Shown here: piece by piece, positions 15,503 through 23,950 of the stretch
Numbering within the stretch: position 1 is the stretch's first letter
Layout of the letters: each line of letters begins with the position of its first letter
Origin: Nioella sp965215655
GTDB lineage: Bacteria > Pseudomonadota > Alphaproteobacteria > Rhodobacterales > Rhodobacteraceae
Direction of reading: 5' to 3'
DNA length: 64,000 nucleotides
Assembly: GCF_965215655.1 (NCBI RefSeq)
Contig: NZ_OZ244111.1
Span: 1,798,001-1,862,000 of the forward strand
The notes under the pieces: model-generated
Told to the model about the DNA's origin: nothing
Seen by the model: the letters and a program-made list of their open reading frames with translations, nothing else
Database searches by the model: none
Made by a program: the position numbers and the translations under genes

Positions 15503-17470
15503 TCAAACATCCAACTCCTCCACAAACCGCGCATTCTCCTGGATATACTGGAACCGCAATTCCGGCTTTTTCCCCATCAGGCGCTCCACAAGGTCTCCGG
15601 TCTCGCCGGGGAACTCGTCGTCGATGGACACGCGGATCAGTTTCCGCTGCTCGGGGTCCATCGTGGTTTCCTTCAGGTCCTTGGCGTCCATCTCGCCCAG
15701 GCCCTTGAAGCGTGAAACGTCGATCTTGCCCTTGCCGCCGAGCCCCTTGGCCAGCCACTCATCCCGCTCCGCCTCGTCCAGGCAATAGACGCGGCGGGAG
15801 CCTTGGGTAAGTCGGTACAAAGGCGGGCAGGCGAGGTAGAGATGCCCGTGGTCGATCATCGGCCGCATCTGGGTGAAGAAGAACGTCATCAGAAGCGAGG
15901 CGATATGCGCCCCGTCCACATCCGCGTCGGTCATGATGATGATCTTGTCATAGCGCAGGTCGTCGATGTTGAACTTCGTCCCCACGCCGACGCCCATGGC
16001 CTGACAGAGATCGTTGATCTCGGCATTGGTGGTGATCTTGGACCCCGCCGCGCCAAGCACGTTCAGGATTTTTCCGCGCAGGGGCAGCAGCGCCTGTGTC
16101 TTGCGGTTGCGCGCCATCTTGGCGGAGCCACCGGCCGAGTCGCCCTCAACGATGAACAGTTCCGTCCCCTCGCGATTGGAATTGGAACAATCCACCAGCT
16201 TGCCCGGCAGACGCAGCCGCTTGGTGGCCGACTTGCGGGCGGTTTCCTTCTCCTGCCGACGGCGCAGGCGTTCCTCCGCCCGCAGCACCAGGAAATCGAG
16301 GATCGCACCGGCGGCCTTGGTATCCGCCGCCAACCAGTTGTCGAAATGGTCGCGCACGGCGTTTTCCACCAGCCGCTGCGCCTCGGTCGTGGCCAGCCGG
16401 TCCTTGGTCTGGCCCACAAACTCCGGTTCCCGGATGAAGCACGACACAAGCGCACAGCCCCCGGTGATCAGGTCGTCGCGGGTGATCTGCGCGGCCTTCT
16501 TGTTGCCCACAAGCTCGCCATAGGCGCGGATGCCTTTCAGAACGGCGGCCCAGAACCCGGCCTCATGCGTGCCGCCCTCGGGCGTGGGGACGGTGTTACA
16601 ATAGGACTGGATGAACCCGTCGCGGGACGGCGTCCAGTTGATCGCCCATTCCACCTTGCCCGGCGTGTTGAACCGTTCCTTGAAATCCACCAGGCCCGCG
16701 AAGGGCTGATCGGCATAGGTGGAGGCGGCCCCGAGCGTTTCCTTCAGGTAATCGGCCAGACCGCCGGGGAAGTGGAACGTTGCCTCCTGCGGCGTGTCCC
16801 CGTCTTCGATGGCAGATTTCCAGCGGATCTCGACGCCGCTGAACAGATACGCCTTCGACCGCACCATTTTCAGCAGCCGCGCGGGCTTGAACCGGTGGTG
16901 GCCGAAGATCTGTTCGTCGGGGTGGAAGGTGACGGTGGTGCCGCGCCGGTTGGGGGCGGCGCCGATGGCCTGCACGGGGCCTTGCGGGATGCCGCGCGAG
17001 AACTCCTGCGCGAAGAGTTCGCGGTTGCGCGCGACCTCGACCCGCAGGTGATCGGAAAGCGCGTTCACGACCGACGCGCCGACCCCGTGCAACCCGCCCG
17101 ATGTTTCATAGCTGTCGCCCGAGAACTTGCCGCCCGCGTGAAGGGTGCACAGGATCACCTCCAGGGCGGACTTGTCGGGGAACTTGGGATGCGGGTCCAC
17201 CGGCATGCCGCGTCCGTTGTCGCGGATGGTGATGGAGTGGTCGCCATGCAGCTCCACCTCGATGCGGCTGGCATGGCCGGCCACGGCCTCATCCATGGAG
17301 TTGTCGAGGATTTCGGCCACAAGGTGATGCAAGGCACGCTCATCGGTGCCGCCGATATACATGCCGGGGCGTTTGCGGACAGGCTCCAACCCCTCCAGAA
17401 TCTCGATCGAAGAGGCGTCATAGCCCCCATTGTCCACCGCAGGGGAAAGAAGATCGTCGGCCATGTCCAT
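15503..17470 (-). CDS. parE: DNA topoisomerase IV subunit B
   Basis: ParE is the ATPase subunit that, with ParC, unlinks daughter chromosomes. The 655-residue protein shows the GHKL ATP site (DNSMDEA, DNGRGMPVDPHP, GGLHGVGASVVNALS), the transducer region, and the TOPRIM domain with EGDSAGGSAKMARNRKTQAL and DADVDGAHIASL. GyrB is excluded by the short loop between TOPRIM motifs and the C-terminal FMGKKPELRFQ-type end (here LMGKKPELRFQYIQENA). The ATG at 17470 and another at 17464 are both possible. Confidence 0.92.
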   Translation of the reverse strand: MDMADDLLSPAVDNGGYDASSIEILEGLEPVRKRPGMYIGGTDERALHHLVAEILDNSMDEAVAGHASRIEVELHGDHSITIRDNGRGMPVDPHPKFPDKSALEVILCTLHAGGKFSGDSYETSGGLHGVGASVVNALSDHLRVEVARNRELFAQEFSRGIPQGPVQAIGAAPNRRGTTVTFHPDEQIFGHHRFKPARLLKMVRSKAYLFSGVEIRWKSAIEDGDTPQEATFHFPGGLADYLKETLGAASTYADQPFAGLVDFKERFNTPGKVEWAINWTPSRDGFIQSYCNTVPTPEGGTHEAGFWAAVLKGIRAYGELVGNKKAAQITRDDLITGGCALVSCFIREPEFVGQTKDRLATTEAQRLVENAVRDHFDNWLAADTKAAGAILDFLVLRAEERLRRRQEKETARKSATKRLRLPGKLVDCSNSNREGTELFIVEGDSAGGSAKMARNRKTQALLPLRGKILNVLGAAGSKITTNAEINDLCQAMGVGVGTKFNIDDLRYDKIIIMTDADVDGAHIASLLMTFFFTQMRPMIDHGHLYLACPPLYRLTQGSRRVYCLDEAERDEWLAKGLGGKGKIDVSRFKGLGEMDAKDLKETTMDPEQRKLIRVSIDDEFPGETGDLVERLMGKKPELRFQYIQENARFVEELDV

Positions 17471-17609
17471 CTGCTCTTTGCTTTGTGCTTTTGATTGGCT
17501 GGCAGGGTATCGCAGGGGCGGGGCAGCCGACAAGGGGCAACGCAGGATTTTGTGGGGCAGGGGGCGCGGGCCACTATCCACGGGTTTTCCGATGTTTTGT
17601 GTCAGTTTC

Positions 17610-17623
17610 TTGACACCGATCAA
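17610..17623. promoter_or_regulatory. FNR/FnrL-type box upstream of ppk2
   Basis: TTGAC-accg-ATCAA differs by one base from the FNR consensus TTGAT-N4-ATCAA. It is 57 bases before the ppk2 start and on the promoter side of a divergent pair with parE (140 bases from its start). Oxygen-responsive or Crp/Fnr-type control of ppk2 is inferred. Confidence 0.55.
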
Positions 17624-17680
17624 GGCGCATTGTCGCGGTCTGTGGCAGACGGTGCGCAGGACATGAAGAAGGAGACCGCA

Positions 17681-18610
17681 ATGACCGCACCCGCAGCCAC
17701 CGACGCCCAGATCGAAGCCGGACAGACCAACGGGGCCGACAAGGGCTTTCCCACGGTGACCACGGATGACATTCGCCATGCGTTCGAAACCGGCGAGTAC
17801 CCATATTCCGACAAGCTGCCGCGCAAGGCCTACGAGGCCGAGAAGGCGCGCATTCAGGCGGAACTTCTGAAAGTTCAGCTATGGGCGCAGGACACGGGAC
17901 AGAAATTCGTGATCTTGTTCGAGGGCCGCGACGCGGCGGGCAAGGGCGGCACGATCAAGCGGTTTACCGAACACCTGAACCCGCGTTTTGCCCGCGTCGT
18001 GGCGCTGAACAAACCCACGGACGAAGAGCGCGGTCAGTGGTTTTTCCAGCGCTATATCAACCACCTGCCAACCTCGGGCGAGATGGTGTTCTATGACCGC
18101 AGCTGGTACAACCGCGCGGGCGTGGAACGCGTCATGGGCTTCTGCGAGCCGCATGAATATCTGGAATTCATGCGCCAGACCCCGGATCTGGAACGGATGC
18201 TGGTGCGCTCTGGCATCCGACTTTACAAATACTGGTTCTCGGTCACGCAGGAAGAACAGCGCGCTCGGTTTGCCAGCCGCGAAACCGACCCCCTGAAGCA
18301 GTGGAAGCTAAGCCCAATCGACAAGGCGAGCCTTGGCAAATGGGACGCCTATACCGAGGCGAAGGAGGCGATGTTCTTCTACACCGACACCGCCGATGCG
18401 CCCTGGACGATCATCAAGTCGAACGACAAGAAGCGCGCGCGTCTCAACACCATGCGTCATTTCCTGTCGACGCTGGATTATCCCGGTAAAGATCACGACA
18501 TCGCGCAGGCGCCCGATCCGCTGATCGTGGGCCATGCCAGTCATGTGATCCATGCCTCGGACCATATTCTGGGGGCGTCCCTGCATCCTGATCAGCGGCG
18601 TGACCGCTAA
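17681..18610 (+). CDS. ppk2: Polyphosphate kinase 2
   Basis: PPK2 enzymes move phosphate between polyphosphate and nucleoside diphosphates or monophosphates. The 309-residue protein has Walker A GRDAAGKGG (residues 82-90), the lid-type NHLPTSGEMVFYDRSWYNRAG block with Walker B, and the conserved KLSPID and KSNDKKRARLN segments. The single PPK2 domain fits class I. The start at 17681 has AAGGAG six bases upstream. An FNR-type box and a strong terminator flank it. Confidence 0.92.
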   Translation: MTAPAATDAQIEAGQTNGADKGFPTVTTDDIRHAFETGEYPYSDKLPRKAYEAEKARIQAELLKVQLWAQDTGQKFVILFEGRDAAGKGGTIKRFTEHLNPRFARVVALNKPTDEERGQWFFQRYINHLPTSGEMVFYDRSWYNRAGVERVMGFCEPHEYLEFMRQTPDLERMLVRSGIRLYKYWFSVTQEEQRARFASRETDPLKQWKLSPIDKASLGKWDAYTEAKEAMFFYTDTADAPWTIIKSNDKKRARLNTMRHFLSTLDYPGKDHDIAQAPDPLIVGHASHVIHASDHILGASLHPDQRRDR

Positions 18611-18616
18611 ACGAAG

Positions 18617-18645
18617 AAACGGCGCCCGTTCGGGGCGCCGTTTCC
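18617..18645 (+). terminator. Strong terminator after ppk2
   Basis: A perfect 11-base stem, AAACGGCGCCC with GGGCGCCGTTT, has a five-base loop and is followed by CC then TT. It starts seven bases after the ppk2 stop and can also serve the convergent gene. Confidence 0.85.
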
Positions 18646-18686
18646 TTCAGACCAGACCGATCCGGGGCAGACAGATGGAGCGTGGC

Positions 18687-19133
18687 CTAGTAGGTCGAAA
18701 CCAGATTGACGTCGTCCGCACTGATGATATTGCGCTGCACGCCGACGCTGGCCATGGCGACGAGCAGGGCAATATCCTCATCTGACAGGTTGCCATCGTT
18801 ATAAGCCAGAATACCTTCCTCGATCCCGGTCAGGATCGTGGCATTGGTCATGGCGTTGGCGATGTCGAACATGCTTTCCGCGCCGGCCTCGTCGATCATG
18901 CCCGCATCGTAGAGCGCATTGAAATGCGCGGAATGGAACACGACGAACGCATCGCTGACCTGCTGCGTCCGAAGTTGCGCTTCCAAGTCCGAGGCGAGCG
19001 AGGAAATCCCGTCCTCGATCATCGCCGTCGCAGCCAGCGCCATGCCGGCAACCGCAGCGGTCAGAACCGTCCAGTCCACCGAAACGGCCCCACTTTCGGA
19101 CGTCAGGAAATTATGCCAACTTTCGTGTTGCAT
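18687..19133 (-). CDS. Flp/pilin-like membrane protein
   Basis: The 148-residue protein begins with FLTSESGAVSVDWTVLTAAVAGMALAATAM. This is the class III (Flp-type) prepilin pattern, with a glutamate near the start of a long hydrophobic helix and the GAVSVDWTVLTA motif common in Rhodobacteraceae pilin-like proteins. The rest (about 110 residues) is acidic and helical, much longer than a normal Flp pilin. It may be a minor pilin or a membrane-anchored relative. No tad genes are nearby. Confidence 0.65.
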   Translation of the reverse strand: MQHESWHNFLTSESGAVSVDWTVLTAAVAGMALAATAMIEDGISSLASDLEAQLRTQQVSDAFVVFHSAHFNALYDAGMIDEAGAESMFDIANAMTNATILTGIEEGILAYNDGNLSDEDIALLVAMASVGVQRNIISADDVNLVSTY

Positions 19134-19325
19134 TCTTGTTTCTTCTGCTCGCTGTTTACGCAGATGCTTATCTCGTCAAAAAATGTGGCGTGAATGTGGC
19201 GCGGAGGGGGGTAAGCTAAGCAACAATGCGGTTCCAATCTGGAAACGTGTACCCACTTTATCGGGTATTTTCAAATAATTACAAAGCCGCTTGTCAAGGG
19301 GCCTCGTCGCAGAAGAGTACCAGCA

Positions 19326-20708
19326 ATGACACCTTTTCGCCATCACCTTGGGGCTGTTTTTTTGCTTGGTCTTCCCCTGGCGGGCAGCCATCTTGCCCAA
19401 TTATCCATCGGGATCACCGACACGGTCATGTTGGGATGGTATGGCGTCAGCGAACTTGCCGCGCAATCCCTGGCGTCTTCTTTCTTCTTCGTGGTGTTCC
19501 TGCTCGGGTCCGGGTTCGGCATCGCCGTCATGCCCATGGTGGCCGCCGCGATCGCCAATGAAGACAGGACGCAGGTGCGCCGAGTCACGCGCATGGGGCT
19601 GTGGCTGTCCTGTCTCATCGGATGCGCCTCGATGCCGCTGTTCTGGTTCAGCGGCCCGATCTTCGTGGCCCTCGGGCAGGAACCGGACCTGTCGCAGCTT
19701 ATGCAGGACTATCTGCGCATCGCGGGCTGGTCGATGCCGCTGTTCCTGCTTGCCGTGGTGTTCAAAAGCCACCTGTCAGCGCTTGGTCACACCCAGATCG
19801 TGCTGTGGGCGACATTGGCCGGGACGGCGGTGAATATCGGGTTCAACTGGGTGCTCATCTTCGGAAATCTCGGCGCGCCGGAACTGGGGATTCGGGGCGC
19901 GGCCATAGCGTCGCTTGGCACAAATGCGCTGATCCTGGTGTTGCTTGGCGCCTACGCGGCGCTGGCGCGGGACTTGCGCGAATACACCATCCTGGCGCGG
20001 CTCTGGCGGCCGGACTGGGGCGCGTTTGGCGAGGTGTTTCGCCTTGGGATGCCGATCGGGCTGACGATGCTGGCTGAAAGCGGTCTGTTCACGGCAAGCG
20101 CCATCATGATGGGCTGGATCGGGGAAGAGGCGCTGGCTGCCCATGGCATTGCCGTGTCCATCGCGGCGGCAACCTTCATGGTACATCTGGGCCTGAGCTC
20201 TGCCGCGACGGTGCGCGCGGGTTATGCATGGGGTCGCAAGGACCTGCCCAACCTGCGAATGGGGGCGCTGGCCGCCCTGGTGCTGTCGCTTGGCATGGTG
20301 GCGATCACCATCGCCGCGTTCCTCGGCATACCGGAGCTGCTGATCGGCCTTTTCCTGGACCCGGCAGAACCGAACCGGGCGGCCCTGATCGCTACCGGCA
20401 CGGTGCTGCTGGCCACGGCGGCGCTGTTTCAGTTGGCCGATGCGGTGCAGGTCATGGCGCTTGGCTTCCTGCGCGGGGTACAGGACACGAAGCGCCCCAT
20501 GATCTACGCGGTGGTCAGCTATTGGGGCATCGGCGTACCGGCGAGCTATGTTCTCGGCTTTCCGCTTGGATTGGAGGGGGTTGGCATCTGGCTTGGCCTG
20601 GCCCTCGGGCTGTCGGTGGCGGCGGTTCTGATGATGACCCGGTTCTGGACGGGGCCTGCGCGGTCTGCCCTTGCCTTCGTGCCGGACACGCCCCCGCCCG
20701 ACGCCTGA
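19326..20708 (+). CDS. MATE family efflux transporter
   Basis: The 460-residue protein has twelve predicted membrane helices in two similar halves, as in MATE cation-coupled multidrug and toxin exporters. The N-terminal segment LPLAGSHLAQLSIGITDTVMLG and the later GLPIGLT-like RLGMPIGLTMLAESGLF (start of the second half) are family-typical. The size is normal. The substrate is unknown. The gene ends 22 bases from the convergent peptidase gene. Confidence 0.88.
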   Translation: MTPFRHHLGAVFLLGLPLAGSHLAQLSIGITDTVMLGWYGVSELAAQSLASSFFFVVFLLGSGFGIAVMPMVAAAIANEDRTQVRRVTRMGLWLSCLIGCASMPLFWFSGPIFVALGQEPDLSQLMQDYLRIAGWSMPLFLLAVVFKSHLSALGHTQIVLWATLAGTAVNIGFNWVLIFGNLGAPELGIRGAAIASLGTNALILVLLGAYAALARDLREYTILARLWRPDWGAFGEVFRLGMPIGLTMLAESGLFTASAIMMGWIGEEALAAHGIAVSIAAATFMVHLGLSSAATVRAGYAWGRKDLPNLRMGALAALVLSLGMVAITIAAFLGIPELLIGLFLDPAEPNRAALIATGTVLLATAALFQLADAVQVMALGFLRGVQDTKRPMIYAVVSYWGIGVPASYVLGFPLGLEGVGIWLGLALGLSVAAVLMMTRFWTGPARSALAFVPDTPPPDA

Positions 20709-20729
20709 GCGCCGGGCAGGGGCAGGGTG

Positions 20730-22115
20730 TCAACGCGTCAACGCATGAAGAATACGCGCCCAGGACCGGATGCCCTTGTGAAAGCTCTCCAGGTCATATT
20801 TCTCGTTCGGGGAGTGGATCGCGTCATCGTCATTGGCAAAGCCCGTCAACAGCGCGTCCATACCAAGCACGTCCTTGAAGAACCCGGCAATCGGGATCGA
20901 CCCGCCCATGCCGATGAAGACCGCCTCGCGCCCCCATTCATCGGACAGCGCCTGCCGGGCCTTTTCGAACTCGGGCCGGTTCACATTCATCACCGGCGCA
21001 GGGGAGCCTTCGAGATCCTGATTCCACTCAACGCTCAGATCGGGGCCAAGCCGGTCGGCCACATGCTTGCGGATCTTCACGCGCAGCGCGTCGGGATCCA
21101 TGTCGCCCACCAGACGGCAGGTGATCTTGCAATGCGCCTGTGAGGGGATCACGGTCTTGGTCCCGGCCCCCTGATAGCCGCCCCACATGCCATTCACCTC
21201 CAGCGTCGGGCGGGCCCATTGCTTCTCGAGGCAGGAATAGCCCTGTTCGTAATGGGACACGGTATAACCCGCCTCGGCCAGATAGTCCGCCTCGTCAAAG
21301 CCCGACATGTTCCACTGGCGCAGGATGTCCTCGGGAACCTCGTGAACGCCTTCGTAAAAGCCCTCGACCGCAACGGCCCCGGTCTCGGAATCATATAAAC
21401 TGTCCACGATCCGCGCCATTTCGCGCAGCGGGTTCAGCCCCGGCCCGCCATAATGGCCCGAATGCAGGTCGATGCGGGGGCCGGTCAGGGTGAATTCATC
21501 CTTCAGCATCCCCCGCAGCTGCGTGGGGATCGAAGGCACGCCCGGTGCCACCATCGAGGTATCGCAGATCAGCGCGATATCGGCGGTCAGTTCCGCCGCG
21601 TTTTCCTGCATGAAAGGCACCAGCGAGGGCGAGCCAGATTCCTCTTCTCCCTCGAAGAACAGCGTAATCCTGCCCGGCAGGCTGCCATGTACGGCTTTCC
21701 AAGCGCGGCAGGCCTCGACAAAGGTCATGAGCTGCCCCTTGTCGTCGGACGCCCCGCGCCCGCGAATGACTTTGCCCTTGGGCGTGTCTTCGATGGCGGG
21801 CTCAAAGGGCGGCGTGTTCCACAGGTTCAGCGGATCGACCGGCTGCACATCGTAATGGCCGTAGAACAGCAGATGCGGCCCGTCGGCATCGGCATTGACA
21901 TGCGCCACAACCATCGGACGGCCCGGTGTCTCTCGCTTGGTGGCGTCAAAGCCCAGACCCTTCAGATCCTCCACCAGCCAATCCGCGGCCCGGTCGCAAT
22001 CGTCGTTGTAGGCCGGGTCAGTCGAGATGGAGGGGATTCGCAGCAGCTCCATCAACCGGTCGGTGGCGTCCTCCAGGTTTTCGTCAATGCGGGCAAGAAC
22101 GGCGTCAAGCGACAT
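20730..22115 (-). CDS. M20 family dipeptidase
   Basis: The 461-residue zinc metallopeptidase has the M20 metal motifs in order: GHYDVQPVDP (first His/Asp), GRGASDDKGQL (bridging Asp), FEGEEESGSPSL (catalytic and metal Glu), a CDTSMVAPG segment and HSPNEKYDLESF (last His). A lid domain (residues about 200-330) lies between, as in carnosinase-like dipeptidases. It is cytosolic, with no signal peptide. It should cleave dipeptides or N-acyl amino acids. Confidence 0.88.
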   Translation of the reverse strand: MSLDAVLARIDENLEDATDRLMELLRIPSISTDPAYNDDCDRAADWLVEDLKGLGFDATKRETPGRPMVVAHVNADADGPHLLFYGHYDVQPVDPLNLWNTPPFEPAIEDTPKGKVIRGRGASDDKGQLMTFVEACRAWKAVHGSLPGRITLFFEGEEESGSPSLVPFMQENAAELTADIALICDTSMVAPGVPSIPTQLRGMLKDEFTLTGPRIDLHSGHYGGPGLNPLREMARIVDSLYDSETGAVAVEGFYEGVHEVPEDILRQWNMSGFDEADYLAEAGYTVSHYEQGYSCLEKQWARPTLEVNGMWGGYQGAGTKTVIPSQAHCKITCRLVGDMDPDALRVKIRKHVADRLGPDLSVEWNQDLEGSPAPVMNVNRPEFEKARQALSDEWGREAVFIGMGGSIPIAGFFKDVLGMDALLTGFANDDDAIHSPNEKYDLESFHKGIRSWARILHALTR

Positions 22116-22190
22116 GGGGGAATCCTTTCACAATCGCGTGTTGTGGCGGAGCCTATCAGCCCGCCCGGCACTGTCCAGATGTGACCGGTT

Positions 22191-23006
22191 CTACTCGACG
22201 CAGGACCCAGACCAACCGCTGAAGCTCAGTTCTTCGGGGCGGCCATCCCATTCATACCACCAGGTGCCGGAGAAGACGCAGGGTGAACCGAAGAGGAAGG
22301 CAAAGCCGCCCCTGTAATCCTCGTCATTGGCCCGCCACCAGTCGCCTTCGACCAGCCACCCCCCAAGGTCCGGACGATTGGTGACAGAGGCGATGGACAG
22401 GCGCTTGTTCTCATCACCATACCAACCTTCTGACCAGTGGATCACGCCGTAGGTGCTGTCGAAATCCCGGTAGGTTTCAGGACGGCCCTGATCCTGGGCA
22501 AGGGCGCGACCTTCTTCGAAGAGGGCGCGAGCCTCCTCCACCTCTCGCTCCAGCCCGGCAAATACGTTGCCGCGAATGCGACGGGAATGCTCCAGATAGG
22601 CATTTAGAATGATCTGGCGAATGCGCCCGGCGGGCAGGCTGGCCGCGCTCTCCAGCTCTCGTGCCAGTGCGGACCGGGCTGCGGCAGGCAGTTCGAACAG
22701 AGAGTTTTCGAGCTGGCTGATCCCCTGATCTACTCGCATCGAAACGACGAGTTCTATCACGGTATCGATCCCGGACAGAACCCGGTCTGCCTCATCAATC
22801 ACAACGTCTCCGTCTCGGTCGATCATCCAAAGCGGTTGGTCATAACTGGCCTCAAGCTCCCGTAGGGTTCGCATGCGCTGCAAGGCAAGCTCTTCGCGGT
22901 CCTGCGCCATCTGAACCAGATCCTGACCTGTCCAGTTTTGTGCCTCCGACATGGCTGAAAACAACGAGAGTCCGCTAAGAATTATTAGAAAAACAAATGG
23001 GCGCAT
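22191..23006 (-). CDS. Exported protein with one EF-hand-like loop
   Basis: The 271-residue protein has a signal peptide (about residues 1-22, ending SEA). A helical region holds IDRDGDVVIDEADRVL (near residue 62), which matches a calcium-binding EF-hand loop (D-x-D-x-D-x-x-I-x-x-x-D). The C-terminal half has many tryptophans (GDWWRAND, GTWWYEWDG) and ends in a probable disulfide-bonded domain (SPCVF, GSCVE). No family is recognised. Calcium binding is inferred from the motif. Confidence 0.6.
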   Translation of the reverse strand: MRPFVFLIILSGLSLFSAMSEAQNWTGQDLVQMAQDREELALQRMRTLRELEASYDQPLWMIDRDGDVVIDEADRVLSGIDTVIELVVSMRVDQGISQLENSLFELPAAARSALARELESAASLPAGRIRQIILNAYLEHSRRIRGNVFAGLEREVEEARALFEEGRALAQDQGRPETYRDFDSTYGVIHWSEGWYGDENKRLSIASVTNRPDLGGWLVEGDWWRANDEDYRGGFAFLFGSPCVFSGTWWYEWDGRPEELSFSGWSGSCVE

Positions 23007-23180
23007 GGCTATATCTCTCCTGTTAATGGCCTAGGGTAGCACAAGATGGCGGCAAGCTCAGCAACAGCGAAACAACAGGGCAAGCCTGTGCATTGCGTCA
23101 GGGTTGTTGCCGAAGGGCAGGGGCTGCGATATCCCTGTTAAGGTTTCAGCCATCCGACCCAAAGAGAGCGGAGTTTTTTC

Positions 23181-23765
23181 ATGCGCGCGATATCCTTCCT
23201 TAGATCCTCGGGCCTTGCCCTTGCCATCGCGGCCACCGGGCTGCCTGCACTGGCGCAAGACCTGCCGAATCTGCGCGAAGCGCGCCGGCTGGTTTTTGCC
23301 GAACGCGGTGCGGTCGAGGTGGAGGTGATCGACCATGACAGCCTGTCGGATACCGACCGGGCCATTCTGCAATCGCCGCAACTGTCCGGCGCTGTCAGCT
23401 ATTACGGGGCGATCGCCATTGCGCCCGGCATGGGGCTGGCCTCCGAGGCAACCGTTGCCGCCGCCAATTTCCATGACGAAGAGAATGCGCGTCGCGTCGC
23501 GCTTGAGGGCTGCGAAGCGCAGCGCAGCTCTGGCCCGTCCTGCATCGTGGTGATGGTGGTGCGCCCGGAAGGCTGGGAACCGGGTCGCAGCCTGCAGCTG
23601 AATACCGAGGCCACCGCTGCCCTGCGCGGCGAGTATCGCCGCCTTGGCCGGTCGCGTGCCATGGCCATTTCAGAGGCGACGGGACAATGGGGAATCGGCG
23701 ACAGCGAGGAAACAGCCGTCGCCAATTGTGGACAGCAAGACTGCCGCGTTGTTGTACAGAACTGA
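23181..23765 (+). CDS. Exported DUF4189-like protein
   Basis: The 194-residue protein has a signal peptide (residues 1-25, ending ALA). After it, the string SYYGAIAIAPGMG, a stretch with NARRVALEGCEAQ, and C-IVVMVVRPEGW fit one DUF4189-like unit (paired cysteines, small-residue helix). A second, shorter unit follows with GDSEETAVANCGQQDCRVV. The family has no proven function. It lies upstream of hemA but has its own spacing. Confidence 0.55.
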   Translation: MRAISFLRSSGLALAIAATGLPALAQDLPNLREARRLVFAERGAVEVEVIDHDSLSDTDRAILQSPQLSGAVSYYGAIAIAPGMGLASEATVAAANFHDEENARRVALEGCEAQRSSGPSCIVVMVVRPEGWEPGRSLQLNTEATAALRGEYRRLGRSRAMAISEATGQWGIGDSEETAVANCGQQDCRVVVQN

Positions 23766-23781
23766 TCTTAGGGGTGGTCCG

Positions 23782-23795
23782 TTGATCCATGTCAA
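23782..23795. promoter_or_regulatory. FnrL-type box upstream of hemA
   Basis: TTGAT-ccat-GTCAA fits the FnrL half-site pattern used in Rhodobacteraceae (TTGAT-N4-RTCAA). It is 155 bases before the hemA start. Oxygen-dependent control of hemA by FnrL is established in Rhodobacter sphaeroides; for this locus it is inferred. Confidence 0.6.
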
Positions 23796-23950
23796 AGTAA
23801 CCCGCGCGTCAATTTGTAACTTGCGAGGGGAGGGCCTCAGGGCCTAGATCACCCAAATCTTCGGATACCAAAGGAAACGCATCCGTCCGAAGCCATGCCA
23901 GCCGCGTCTTTCGGGCCCCCGCGAACGGGTCCGGGAAAAGGAGACCGCCA

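Noticed and set aside
15803..17494. Long plus-strand open frame opposite parE (563 codons)
   Set aside because: Antisense shadow of parE; no domain motif.
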